DNA from: Chrysoperla carnea
Lineage: Eukaryota > Arthropoda > Insecta > Neuroptera > Chrysopidae
DNA: 64,000 bases
Direction of reading: 5' to 3'
NCBI RefSeq assembly: GCF_905475395.1
Contig: NC_058342.1
Span: 14,356,640 to 14,420,639 of the forward strand
Shown here: positions 34,075-45,660 of the stretch, in pieces
Layout: each line of letters opens with the position of its first letter
How positions within the stretch are numbered: position 1 is the first letter of the stretch
Translations under genes and position numbers: made by a program
The notes under the pieces: generated by a model
The model's database searches: none
What the model saw: only the letters and a program-made list of their open reading frames with translations
What the model was told of the DNA's origin: nothing

Positions 34075-35190
34075 TTTTGATTTTTCTGGATTTTTTGAAT
34101 TCTTTATACTAAGTAAAATTAAGTTTACCAGTTGAAACCTTCCCTAAATGTTTTAATGTCCTCTGTATATGATATATTTATCAAGGTAAACTAATTTTAA
34201 TCCCAAGTTTGCAACGTCTAGAAATATTGATGATACGAATAAAATTTTGGTAAAGGTGTTCATAAAATCACCTAATTAGTCAATTTTCGGTTGACCGTCC
34301 GTCAACCGGAATTCAAAAACGAAAGGAGATATCAAGCTGAAATTATTATAGCGTGCTCAGGGCATAAAAAGTAAGTTTGAGTTCGTAAATTAGCAACACC
34401 CTGGTGGAAAAAATATTTGAAGAAAGAATAAGAAATTCTGAAAAAGTCTTAGGAACTTTGAATTTGTCAACGTTTTCGGACTAGTCTAATTCAGAGTTAT
34501 TCAGAGTTCTTAATACTTTTTAAAGTTTCTAAGACTTTTTCATAGTTTCCTAAGACTTATTAAGACTTATTCTTTTTTCAAATATTTTTTCCACCAGGGA
34601 AGCGCTTTAGCCAATTTGGTCATACGAGCTCTAGGCATAGAGTGTAAATAGGAAATAATTTTATTTTCTCGTGTCAAGCAGAAGTTGAATCAGAGTATTT
34701 AACATCTTTAACACCTCCTTAAGACAAGTATTTTTCTTAAACCCACCAAAAAAAATGTTTATTTTTTTATAAGGGTCATTTTTTCCATTTAAACTTTTGT
34801 TCTATTTCTAACAGTTTCAATTGACTCAATTGACCTACGTTGCTAATTTACGATCTCAAATTCACTTTTTACGTCCTGAGCAAGCTATAAAAATTTCAGC
34901 TTGATTTATCTTTCTCTTGAATTTTTTAAGTTATCGTGATCACCAACGAACAGACGGACGAACGGGCCACCGGAAATTGACTATCTAGGTGATTTTATGA
35001 ACACCTTTATCAAAATATTGTTCGTATTATCAATATTTCTAAGCGTTAAAACTTTGGGATTAGTATTAGTATACCTTAATAAATATATCATATACACAAG
35101 CTATGATAACATAAGCGGGAGGTTTCAATAGTTAAACTTTTTACTTATTAGTATAAGGAATTCAAAACATCCAGAAAATTCTGAATCCCT
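34075..35190. repeat. ~1.1-kb palindrome made of two INE-1-like halves
   Basis: A direct INE-1-like half (34195-34398: CCCAAGTTTGCAACG, GACCGTCCGTC) faces an inverted half (34760-35095: CTTTTGTTCTATTTCTAACA, ACGAACAGACGGACGAACGG). Identity continues outside into flanking sequence (TTTTTCTGGATTTTTTGAAT at 34081 versus ATTCAAAACATCCAGAAAAT at 35160). Confidence 0.7.
34399..34599. mobile_element. Hairpin MITE at the palindrome centre
   Basis: Ends CCCTGGTGGAAAAAATATTT and AAATATTTTTTCCACCAGGG are perfect reverse complements; inner arms GAATAAG..CTTATTC continue the hairpin. It interrupts an INE-1-like copy after TAAATTAGCAACA. No clear duplication. Confidence 0.8.
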
Positions 35191-35586
35191 TCACTTTAAC
35201 TGAGTTCCGTCATATTTTACTTTTAATGACTAATTGAATTCGACTATCGGCAGGTAATATTGAAATATTTCCATTAATTCCTTATAATTTTTCATCCTAA
35301 CATTGTCAACAATATTTTTCCTTTGAAATTTTGCCGCCCTAGTCGGTATGTTAAAAAAACCCAAACAAATCAAAACAAAAATATAAACAAGCTAAGTGTG
35401 TCATACGCGAATAAACTGGGGGTTCCGTTGTATGTGGGTACAACAAACGTAATTTGAATATTCAGTAATTTTTTATTCGCAAAATTTTAATTTAAACAAT
35501 AAGATAACTTCTAAGTCTGAACTTGCCTTGGCGCTCGTACTATCTTAAGTAGTTCTAGAACTGAAATAAATGTTTTTGCAAAAAAA

Positions 35587-35766
35587 GAACCGACGAACAA
35601 TGTATAAAATAACTTTAATAAAGTACCGACTCGAATCAATAATTTCCTTGTCAGTAAATTGATTCAAAATTAATTCATTCGCGTCGACTTCAAAAATTGT
35701 TCACCAGGAAATTATCGATTTGAGTCGGTACCTTACTAAAATTTCTTTAACATTTTTTGTCGGTTC
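35587..35766. mobile_element. Hairpin MITE
   Basis: GAACCGACGAACAATGT / ACATTTTTTGTCGGTTC ends, with inner arms GTACCGACTCGAATC and GATTTGAGTCGGTACC. Confidence 0.7.
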
Positions 35767-35769
35767 TAT

Positions 35770-36590
35770 TTTAAAATTTTTTTTTTTTTTCAATGATTAA
35801 ATTCTTAATAAAAATGCAAATGGACATTGGTTTTTTTCTATAAAACGGGCTTCCTTGGATAACTATATTCCTACGATAGCCTGTAGCCGGGAACACATTC
35901 GTCACTCGATACCCCAGCAACTTGTCTATAAATGTTTTTATAGAAATAGATTTTTGTCTTTTATCAAAAGTATGAAATGTCAAAAAAGCTGCTTTAAAAC
36001 ATGATTTTTTTTATTAACTAGGGGGTTGAGGGGCTGTAAAGTTGCTAACCCCAAAATGCACATCCTTGAAACTAATAAAAAATGTAAATCAATTTTCAAC
36101 CCTCTAGCTTAACATGGAGGAGTAGTAAAGGAGTGCAAAGCCTTAAAAACTGGAAAAAACATGACTTTGTGGTTTCAAAAAAATGGCAGATGGACTGAGA
36201 AGTTGACAACACCCAAAAATCATATACTTGACGATTAACCTAATCTGCAAACCCATTTTCAACTCCCATACTCAATTTAAAGAGATGGTACAGATGTTCG
36301 TAGCCATAAAAATCCAATTTCCACTAGCAATCCCCTCCACATCACTGAAATGAGCCCCCGATTTTACAATATCGTCTAGTAAGTAGCCCTCTATGGCGAA
36401 TTTCATTTGAACTAAAAGGAGCTCCTGATAATGCCTAAAATATGAACAGAACAGCCCTCAGAAAAGCTGATGGGCACAACACAGCACCCAAAAATCGGCC
36501 AAATATGAATCTCAGTATGAACTCGCTCATGATCGATACAGTGTATTTCTACAAAGGAAATTTTTATGAAATTTATGATGCCCTGATCAA
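35770..36590. other. Gene-free stretch, possibly part of a hAT remnant
   Basis: No intact gene. The region may be the unaligned 3' part of the hAT copy at 36600-37376. Frames here are short. Confidence 0.35.
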
Positions 36591-36599
36591 GATTTTGTA

Positions 36600-37376
36600 C
36601 AGTGTATTTGTAAATTAATGAACCTGTAAATGTTTGTTTCAAATTAAACTCCATCATACATTTGACATTAAATAATTGTATTTAGATTCTCTCTTTTCTT
36701 AAGTCAAGCTTTCGTTTTTGTCGCGAAAGCGTTAATAATATCATCAATTTCCAGATGTTTAGGAAAGCCATCCCTGTCCCCAATCTTTCCTGTCCTATTT
36801 GGGCACGTAACAAAGATACTACCCCGTAAAGTGTAGAAAACAATCTCCCTGTGGTATATACGCTGGCCAGAAGAATTGCGCTACAAATGTTTATTGCATG
36901 CTTCAATGAAATGAGCACCGACTCTGGTATGGCGGAATTATTTTCACATTCTGTTTTCCATTTAGACACACAAAGTCGATATTCATTTATTATAGTAGAT
37001 TTACTATCACTAATGAATCGCAGGTTCACCTGAACCACTTTTTTCACTGCCTGTATATCGATATTGAAGTACTTGACACCAACATTTGGTTCATTGATAA
37101 CGATATCTAATAGATTGGTAGTAAATTGATTTTCGAAGTACTCTTCTACCGATTTTGCTAGGATTTTTTCGATTTTTGGAAACTACACGCTTTGAAACGA
37201 ATTTTGAAAAAAAAAAAAAAAATATTACCCCCAAAAATTATCGGATGGTTTAGTATGAAATTAGGAACAATATACTAACTATTTAAAGCGATTCCTTGTT
37301 TTTTTTTTTAATTTTATTTTTTAATAAGTCTATTTAGGGGATGCCCATCATGCCCATATGAGTGGATTCGCCACTG
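36600..37376 (-). pseudogene. hAT-family remnant, copy 1
   Basis: The outer terminus, read on the minus strand, is CAGTGGCGAATCCACTC. The frame 37047-36682 has CVSKWKTECENNSAIPESVL, FSTLYGVVSLLRAQIGQERL and a final RQKRKLDL, the C-terminal dimerisation region of hAT/ZMYM-type transposases (FSTLxxxKxxLRxxMGQERLxxLAxLNI). The A/S-E-R motif before FSTL is damaged, and frames shift within LAFLNI. No N-terminal BED finger or catalytic part was seen. Homology to copy 2 (60845-61615) extends beyond the coding part. Confidence 0.7.
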
Positions 37377-37399
37377 TTCGGGGGCAATATCACTAAAAA

Positions 37400-37880
37400 A
37401 TAAAAGCATGACAAGTAAATAGAATATTAATTTCTAAAAAAATGCTCTTGAAAATTTCGTATTGCACCGTTCTGAATTTTTTTTTTTAATCCACCCTTTT
37501 AAAAGAACACTAAATAAAACGAGCTGAAAAAAAATTTTGAATTTACGAGGATTTAGTTATGTCATATGCGAACCGAACTCTCGGATGTTTGCTATTTTTT
37601 TTATTGCCCTAAAAAATTTTCTGAATCCGTGTTCGTGAAAGGTGTTCGAAAATGTTTACTTTCAAAAAATTGTGATATGATAAGGATTTGGTTTTTGTCA
37701 TATTGCAACAGTATCATAAAATTGTATTGTTGTCTCTGTCTTGTCTTCATGTTTAGTTATTGAGTATTGGAAGTGTTTGTGAGTTCTAGTCATTTTGATT
37801 TTCGTTAAGAAAGCGATCAGACATATTTCTATTATTGTTGAAGACCTGCAGTACTGTTAATAAATTTAAATTATATTCGT
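37400..37880. other. 5' flank of the FN3-domain gene
   Basis: No exon could be added with confidence. A 65-codon frame at 37566 is not coding-like. Confidence 0.4.
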
Positions 37881-37884
37881 AAGA

Positions 37885-38334
37885 ATGGAAGTTCAAGAAT
37901 ATCCACTTATTCCTGCTTTTCCAAGAGCACCGAGAATTTATCATTCAAGTAAAAAAAGAATTCCACACCCGCCCGTGTTGAAAATTCGAGTTGCAAGAGG
38001 AAAAATGTTGTTAAGATGGAAGATAATCCCCTACTGTCCGACACACCACCAAATAATATTTAGGTATGATATTTATATCATACGTACAGAGGGTGAAAAT
38101 TATCCCAACAACGAGTGGAAACAGATTGGATCAGTTCGCACAGATTCCCATTTTATGAAGTGCAAAATTACGACCGCATCCTACTTCGGAATGGTTTACG
38201 TTGCAATTGTTCCAGTCGACGTATGTGGACGTTGGGGTAAATTCAGCCGAGTAAAAGAAGTTTTTATACCCAACATTCAAGATGCAAGTTTTTCCCGGGA
38301 TCGGTGTACAAAGAGATTTCGACTTCTGTGTTAA
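37885..38334 (+). CDS. ATF7IP/Windei-like FN3-domain protein, single exon
   Basis: An intact 149-codon ORF from ATG 37885 to TAA 38332. Residues about 28-130 form one fibronectin type III domain: PPVLKIRVARGKMLLRWKI at the start, YDIYIIRTEGE in the middle, EWKQIGSV, and AIVPVDVCGRWGKFSR near the end. The order P-V-L-K-I-x-R..L-x-W..Y-x-[IL]-Y..W-K-x-[IV]-G-x-V..A-V-D-x-x-G-R-x-G-x-F-S is that of the C-terminal FN3 of ATF7IP and its fly homologue Windei, which partner the H3K9 methyltransferase SETDB1/Eggless. The family protein is usually much longer; only the C-terminal domain is present. There are no introns and no poly(A) remnant, so it may be a domain-only duplicate or retrocopy, or the last exon of a gene whose 5' part is outside view. 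The basic tail DRCTKRFRLLC is unlike the family. Confidence 0.65.
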   Translation: MEVQEYPLIPAFPRAPRIYHSSKKRIPHPPVLKIRVARGKMLLRWKIIPYCPTHHQIIFRYDIYIIRTEGENYPNNEWKQIGSVRTDSHFMKCKITTASYFGMVYVAIVPVDVCGRWGKFSRVKEVFIPNIQDASFSRDRCTKRFRLLC

Positions 38335-38339
38335 AATTT

Positions 38340-39335
38340 TCAAAAATTTTGTTCATGAAAATGATACATTTTCTTAATTTCGAAAATATACCGAAGTACA
38401 ACTTTGATTTTTTTAAATTCTCTATTCGTAAAATATTAAGAAAATGTATCATTTTCTAACTATTAAAATTTTGTGAAATTTGTCTTTGGCATTTTTTTGT
38501 TTTTGTGAAAATTAGTTTGCCATGAAAAAATTGGCTCTTTTAAAATATTTCAAATATTAGCGAAATTTGAAATCACTTCATCTCCGAGTAAAATGGACTA
38601 TTCGAGATTTGCAGGATTGAAAGAATGTGAAAAGCCATCTTATAATTTTCTTAAAGTTTTTGTTGTTTGTTTGAAATTTTATAAATACATATTTAAATTT
38701 TTTTCTAAAATGAGCGATTTGTTTTGATCGCAAGTTTATTTGATATGAGATAGTAGTGAACTTCCGATAGTTATCTTCAAAAAAAGAATGAATTTTTTTA
38801 TAAAAAAGTATGTTTCTGTATAAAAATTAAAAATGCATTCAGGATTTCAGGAATGGACTTTTGATTAAAAATCTTCACTGCTTATTTTTTTAAAATAATA
38901 TTTTCGTTTCGTTTTTACTAATAATTAAGATGTGATAATCTAGCCCTACTGTTCTTCAAAATAATATTTTCGTTATAGAATTTTTTTTATCTAGTTTTTT
39001 CGTTATAAAAAAGAATGTTTAATTTTTTATTTCATTTTTAAAAAATAATTAATATAATAATTTTTTATTTATGTTTGTATTTTTTTCATTAAAAGAATAA
39101 ATTTTTAATTTCTTTAATTAATATTCGTTTTACTTATTCCGATTTAGGAAAAAATAGACCGAATAAAATTTCTGCAATAGTGTCTCACTTTTGAACGCTA
39201 GAGCTAAAAACATCAGAACTCAACCAACTCCTCTATTGTCGACTAAATCAACCAAATCAACGAGTAATTACAACAATACTCCTGGTCTAATTTTGGGTCT
39301 ATTTTTTCCGGATCTATTTTTCCGATTACTACGTA
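38340..39335. other. Gene-free AT-rich stretch
   Basis: No gene. GAAAATGATACATTTTC (38357) and GAAAATGTATCATTTTC (38440) make a short inverted pair straight after the FN3 gene that could fold in the 3' UTR; AATAAA-like signals occur near 39098. Confidence 0.4.
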
Positions 39336-39339
39336 CTAC

Positions 39340-39792
39340 GCCAGTCAAATCCTACATTAAAATCGCAAAGCGCGATGAAAAGCTACTTTTTTGGTATGTT
39401 ATTTGGACCCTGTAGGGTAGTGTGAAACAGCCTTTGGCAAGCAAAAAAAGCTTCCTGCATTGTACATGAATAAAAAAAAACTTTTTACAAAAACATAACC
39501 GACTTCAAAAGAAAAACTTTTCCAAAACTTTTAATATGCACTAAAAAAAGTAAAAAAACAATTTGTAATATAATGTAGTTAAAATTATTATTATTTTTGG
39601 AGTCGGTGTCAGCCAAGCTAATGTAGCAAACTGTTCTGTCAAAGTTGTTTCCTTGGCTGACACCGACTCCAAAAATAACAATAAGTTTAACTACATTATA
39701 TGTATTATAAATTGTTTTTTTACTTTTTAGTAGTGCATATTAATTTGTTTTCGAAAAGCTTTTCTTTTGAAGTCGGTTATCTTTTTGTTAAA

Positions 39793-39826
<34 letters not shown>

Positions 39827-41930
39827 TGATTTTTAGTGAATCTGAAGTACACTAACTACTTTGTCACTAAAAAAAGAATCATCGAAATCGGTTGGCGTGA
39901 TATTGAGTTATTCATCTTCTTCTCGTGCATACTTAATGCAAATTTAAAGATTTTTGCGGTTTTCTCATGTATACCGTTGTCAGAACTGGACCGAAATAAA
40001 ATGGGACTCCACGGGAATCACGAGCTTTCAAATAGATAAAGAATCATCAAAATCGGTTCACTCAGTCGAAAGTTCTGAGGTAACAAACAAAAAAAAAAAA
40101 AAAACATACAGTCGAATTGATAACCTCCTCCGTTTTTGTTTGAAGTCGGTTAAAAATGAAAAATTTTCGGACTGTTTTAGTTTTTGCAGTTCAATTAAAA
40201 AACTATGAACTTTTGACATAAGATGCTAGTATCATTTTGAAAGTATACTAAATTTGAAACAATTGAAGCAGACCTACAGTTCTGTATGTCTTATAGTTTA
40301 TGAGCTATGATGCTTGAAAAAGTTCTGAAATGCTAAAATTTTGAGTTTTGCTTATGCTAAACCGTTAAAGATAGAACACAAGTATAAATGTAAAAAATGT
40401 TTCTTATACCAAAATGAACAATATTTGAAAAATTTTTTTGTAAACATTATTGTTTTCTCATGCAGGGGCAAATTAAGGCAAAACTTTGGGACAAATAAAG
40501 GTAAAGTTAAGGAAAATTGGTAGGTAGCTTCAACATGCGAAATTGCCTTTTGATAAAATTGCTTTTTGGAGTATTATTTGGGCATCTAAGGGAAGTGTGA
40601 AAGTACGCAAGTAAGTTGTTCTACCTGCGTAATACGTGAAAAACTAAAAAATTTTCGTACTTTTTTCAGTTTTGCAGATAGGTACATACAAAAACTATAA
40701 TTCATAATAACATGAAATTGTGGGTATTTTGTGAAAAAAAGCATACAAAATTGAGTCATTTGACATTTATAGGCACTCCCTTACAGAAAATAGTTATTAG
40801 AAAACAAAAAATTTTAATTTCCTCTTTTTTGAGGGTCTCGGCTGACGATAAGCTCCGTATTTCCGAAACGAGTTTCCAACGAACTGTTTCACTCCATGAG
40901 CCAATTATTTATTTTTTCTCACGTAATGTCCACAATTTCGTGTTAGATTTTTTGTTTTTTACGATTACAAGAAAAGTATGGTTTACAGACCCTGTTTTGC
41001 GCTTAAATGAAAGGTAATTACCTTTCTTATGAATTTTTCAAACACCATAACTCAAAAACTGTAAGACATACGGAGTTCTGGATTGACTTCAATTGTTTCA
41101 AATTTCTTATAATTTCAAAATGATAGTAGCAACTAATGTCAAAAGCCCATAGTTTTTGTAATAATCTGCGAAAATTTAAAAAAGTTCGAAAATGTTACAG
41201 CTTTTCACGTATTGCGGCAAGTAGCAATACTTTTTTTTTTCCTTGCAAAACGTACTTTCACACTCCCCTAAGATGTCCAAATAATATTCCAAAAAAACAG
41301 CTTTATAGTGCCTTTCGATCGCCACTTGTGCTTGTTGTCGAAAATTTTCAAAGTATTTTCTAGAAAACTTTTTTAATGTTTTTCATCAATTTTTCAAAAG
41401 GCTCGCATGTTGAAGCCAGATACAAATTTTCATCTCTATATCTTTTATATTTTTGGAGAAAATAGACACCAAAGTTTGTCCCTAATTTGCTCCTGCACGA
41501 GAAACAATAATGTTTACAAAAAAATTTTTTAAACAAAAGTTGTTCATTTTGGGATAAGAAACATATTTTACATTTATACTTTTATTCTATCTCTAACGGT
41601 TAAGCATAAGCAAAACTCAAAATTTTAACATTTCTGAAAAATTTTAAGCATCATATCTCAAAAACCATGGACATACAGAACTGTAGATCGGCTTGAATTG
41701 TTTCAAATTTAGTATACTTTACTGAATGATATCTTATGTCAAAAGTTCATAGTTTTTGAATTGAACTGCAAAAACTGAAAAAAGGCCGAAAATTTTTCAT
41801 TTTTTCACGTACAATGCAGGAAGCACAACTTTTTTTGCTTGCAAAAGGTGATTTCACACTCTCCTAAGGGGTCCAAATAACATACTTAAAAAGTAGCTTT
41901 ACATCGCTTTTTGTAATTTTAGCTGTTTTT
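39340..41930. mobile_element. Large fold-back element, interrupted by another fold-back
   Basis: The outer left end (39350-39470; AAAAGCTACTTTTTTGGTAT, GTTATTTGGACCC, GAAGC..TGCATTGTAC) is the reverse complement of 41800-41930. Arms continue at 40155-40660 against 41160-41790 (GTTTTGCTTATGCTAAACCG / CGGTTAAGCATAAGCAAAAC). The centre is near 40.9 kb. Frames at 40341, 40712 and 41136 are by-products. Arms contain an INE-1-like fragment in each half. Confidence 0.7.
39480..40155. mobile_element. Nested repeat with AACCGACTTCAAA ends and perfect hairpin
   Basis: GGAGTCGGTGTCAGCCAAG (39599) and its exact complement CTTGGCTGACACCGACTCC (39653) form a strong hairpin; arms extend to AACCGACTTCAAAAG / CTTTTGAAGTCGGTT. 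A T-run follows (39793-39824). A further TCGAATTGATAACCTCCTCC..GAAGTCGGTT piece (40112-40151) is a block I know as widespread in insects. Confidence 0.7.
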
Positions 41931-42076
41931 TTTAAGACTTTGCTGGCGTATACTTGTTCAGATGTGAGATTATCTTCGATCGACTATTTACGTACAACCA
42001 TGGGCCGTCTTAAAAATGTTGGGTGTCGAAGTGAGGTTTATTTTAATAAATAAAAACACAATTCCACTCGGATAGT

Positions 42077-43082
42077 TCAATAAATGAACCTAAAATTTTT
42101 TAATTCTTACGAAAAAATTGTTTGCTGGGTGTATTGACTTTCGGTTTTTTGCATTGGCTTCAGAAAATTATCCTAAAAATAATCGATATGGTTTAAAGAG
42201 GAACTTTTTAGTTTTAAGCCCCGCGCCCTTGGGGTGAAGGGGGTTTATATCGTAAAGTAATTCAGATAACTAAAATCAGATAAAAAAAGATTTTAAAAAG
42301 GTCGAAATGCTAAAGTAACCCGAAATTTAAGATATTTTTATTAATAAACTTCTTTATGCATCTCTGCCTCCCTTTCAGGGGTCTGAAAGACTCTCAAAAT
42401 GAACAAGACCGTTTTTTGCAAATTAAGACTTAATGACGTATACGGAGTTTTTTGGATCGTTAACCCCTAAATAAAATAATTTTTTTGAAAATTTAAGCCT
42501 TTTAAGGCATCTATCTTGAATTTATCCTCTCCATTTTAACTTACGTAAGTAAACTTACGTAAGTAGACCCCCGTAATAAAAAATACCATTATTTTGCAAA
42601 TTAAGATTTTTAATAACGTATAAGGGTGTTTTTTAAGTGGTTCATTAAATTTGTAGCCCCCCCCCCCCCTTTTATTTTTTAGCTCACATAAGTAGATCCC
42701 TGAAATAAAATATATCAGTTGTTTTGAAAATTTAAACCTCTGAAGCATGTAAGGGAGTTTTTCAATTTCGCCCTTTTTGAGGCATGTTAGTGATACAATT
42801 TATTTCGGGGGTCTACTTATGTAAGTTTAAAGAGAGGAGGGGTATAATAATGATAATAAATTCGTTATCAGCGACTTTAAAAACACTCTTTCATGCCTTA
42901 AAAAGGGTGAAGTACCCAAAAAATGAAATTTTTTACTTAGGGGGTCTACTTATATAGGCCAAAAAAGGAGTAGGGATAACAAATTAAAAATTTTGACTTT
43001 AAATCGTATTGGCTTTTTTTAGCATAATTTTCTGCAGCCAGCAAACAATTATTTCGTGGTAAAAATTATATTTATTCAATTA
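42077..43082. mobile_element. ~1-kb TIR element, most complete copy
   Basis: Left end TACGAAAAAATTGTTTGCTG, then GCATTGGCTTCAGAAAATTA. The right end, inverted, reads CCACGAAATAATTGTTTGCT, then GGCTGCAGAAAATTATGC. The outermost AATAAAT words may extend the TIR. The interior has three diverged ~110-bp units with ACTTA(C/T)GTAAGT or GGGGGTCTACTTA. Partial copies are at 19083 and 26030. No transposase. Confidence 0.7.
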
Positions 43083-43225
43083 TATTTATTTCAACAATTT
43101 AATGCCCATGTTTCCTAATGGTTCAACATCCTTACGAATATGTGTAACACGTTCTATAACAGTACCAGAAGGTGAAAGATTTTTATTTTTAATTCAAAAT
43201 AATTAACAACTATTTATGATCAACC

Positions 43226-45065
43226 ATGGCCCAAGATTTTCTAAATTTATTATTTGTATACTTCGCTTCCATTAAAAATGGGAATGAAGTTATTCTTTCA
43301 ACTTATAATAAATTTCAGAATATAGACTTTGAACCTAATAAAAATATAAAATCAATGAAATTTCGGAGATTTCACCGTGCTACATCGATTTTGCACTTTT
43401 CAAAGGACCTAATGTACGTTGTAGATCTTGATGAGTATATCATGAAAATGTGTTTCAAAATCTAACACCCCCGAATTTTCAAATTATTGTCGAAAAACCG
43501 TTTTTCATGTACTACGTGCATTTAAACAATTGTAATTTCGTCAATCTTTTGCCGATTTTTGATTGCTAAACGCTTTTGAAAACTAGACACATTTAACTTT
43601 CGGAATATACATATTTATCTATTCTTTCTACAAATAATTAAGACATTTTATAAAAGATATCTAAGATGTACCTATGACTATCTTTTTTTTAGTTTTTACA
43701 GTTTGACATCTTTTATATGTAACAAATCCTCAAGAACAATTACTTTCTTCCAGTTATTATCAAAATAAATTCTATCTCAAGTAATAAATGTTACGGGTTA
43801 TCACAATTCTATCAGCAACATTCTATCTCGATTCAAGCACATTCTATCTCGAGTAAAAAATACAACGAGTTATCAAAATCGGTTGAGAAATGTTCAAGTT
43901 ACAACGCTTTTTGTCAACAAGAAAATTTGATCTCATCATGATATCGATGTCGTGCTGTATCGTTTTTCCAATTTTCCGGAGGTTGCATTGTGGGTAATGA
44001 AATTATTCAAATTTTTCTGTTTATTTTACTTTATTTTGAGTTGACTGGTGAAAATCCCATCTTTCTAGTATCTATAGAACAGAAAATCATTATTTTTGAT
44101 GATTTTTCGCGCTCTCTCTTAACAAATAACAATCAAGCAATTATTTGATGGTGGACTGCACCAGCAAAGAGTAACATTCATAATAAGAGTAATCACGACT
44201 AACTGATCTAGGAAACACAAAAAACTGATCTAGGAAATTGGGGCAAAAATCGAAATTTATAAACAATCAAACACTTAAAATGCAATTAGGACAAAAATTT
44301 TAGCGGGACTTTTTGAGCAAGCTTTACACTACAAATAAGAATTTGATACATATTAAAAATCTGATTTTTTCGTAGCCTTTTGAGGGATGAATATCGTAAA
44401 AATCGTGTTTTTTCAAATTTTATTCGAAAACTGGAGGGTTTAGAGAAAAATGTCTAAGATCATTTTTTGTTACCTTTGACCCCAAATATATGATAAAATT
44501 TGGTCAATATTACTTATATTTAAAAAAAAAAATTAGTTTAAAAATAATCCTATGGTGTTACCCACCGACAAACTGCCCTTTTACTTTCTGGAGCATGTTA
44601 TAAACGAGGTTCTGCTAAAATTTTCCTTGCTAAATTTAATCATGCTCAGTGAAGGATTTTTCCGGGTTTATATGCACAATTCTGACATGGCACGACATTG
44701 ATATCATGATAAAATAATCCATTTTGATAACCCGTAGCATTTTTTACTCGCGATAAAATTTACTTTGATAATAACTGTAAGAAATTAATTGTTCTTGAGG
44801 ATTTGTTACATAAAAAAGACGTCAAACTGTAAAGAAACATGAAAAAATGGGTAAGTCTTACATAACTTTTATAAAATGTCCTTTTTTTGTAGAAAGTATA
44901 AATTAATATGTATATTCCAAAAGCTCAATGTTTCTATTTTTCAAAACCGTTATCAATCGAAAATCGATTAAAAATTGTTGCAATTGTTTAAGTGTGCGAA
45001 GTGCATGAAAAACGGTTTTTCCGCAATAACTTGAAAATTTGGGGGTGTTAAACAATTTTAAAACA
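43226..45065. mobile_element. ~1.8-kb fold-back element
   Basis: CATGAAAATGTGTTTCAAAA (43441) faces TTTTAAAACACATTTTCATG (45057). Other inverted pairs are CCTCAAGAACAATTA/TAATTGTTCTTGAGG (43730/44788) and GGGTTATCA/TGATAACCC (43796/44723). The centre is around 44.2 kb. The 79-codon frame at 43226 is shared in degraded form with 45286 and is judged to be repeat, not gene. Confidence 0.65.
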
Positions 45066-45084
45066 CATTTTCATGATGTACTCA

Positions 45085-45660
45085 ACAAAACCGGCCCAAA
45101 TTTTAACACACAATAATTTATTGTGATTTGCTAAATTTTGTATCTATGGATATTTAGGTAATAAAATTTAAGAAATAAAAAATGTGGCACCAATAGTTGT
45201 TTATAGCAAATTATTGTTAAAAACGATTCAATAATTTCGTATTTTCGGTTTTTCTAGTTAAATTTCGATTCAGCAAAAATATTTATTGGCTCCAAAGTTA
45301 TTGCGAAATAAAGGGAGGATTTTCTATAAATTTATTTTAAATAGTTATAGGTATACTTCGCTTTCATTAAAACTGGGATTGAAGTTATTCTTTAATCTTA
45401 TTATGATTTATGTCGAAATAATTTTGGACCTAATAGAAATGTTTAATGAAATTTCGGAAATTTCTAATGATTTTTAGTTTAATTATTTGGCGCTGATTTA
45501 ATTACAAGTGCTTTTTTCTGGTTAATCGTAAGAATAAGCATTTAAGCTAACAAAACCTTTACCTTTGTATAATATGCTCGAGATAGAGTAGACATTATCT
45601 GTTTCGCACAAAGAGCCATCGGCGGCTCTGCAAAAAGTATGTTGTGTACTATACAGTATA
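45085..45660 (+). repeat. Dispersed repeat R, inverted copy at 58860-59360
   Basis: GATTTGCTAAATTTTGTAT, AAAAATGTGGCACCAATAGT, TTGGCTCCAAAGTTATTG, TTTCGCACAAAGAGCC and GCAAAAAGTATG are all found as complements, in order, at 58.86-59.36 kb, just beyond the stop of gene C. Confidence 0.75.

Larger units (their letters stand above)
32516..35540 (+). mobile_element. DNA transposon family X, decayed, ~3 kb
   Basis: The ends are inverted: TCGAGCGCCAAGGCAAGTG (32523) and ACTTGCCTTGGCGCTCGTA (35521). Inside the left end, the block ACTACCGTGCTCATACATCC..TAGTCGGGCACAACGG matches the copy at 4.3 kb. The interior holds two decayed coding regions and later insertions (INE-1-like pieces, a MITE). Target duplication is unclear. 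Confidence 0.5.

Noticed and set aside
43226-43465. 79-codon frame MAQDFLNL
   Set aside because: Sits in a fold-back element and has a degraded relative at 45286, so it is repeat sequence.
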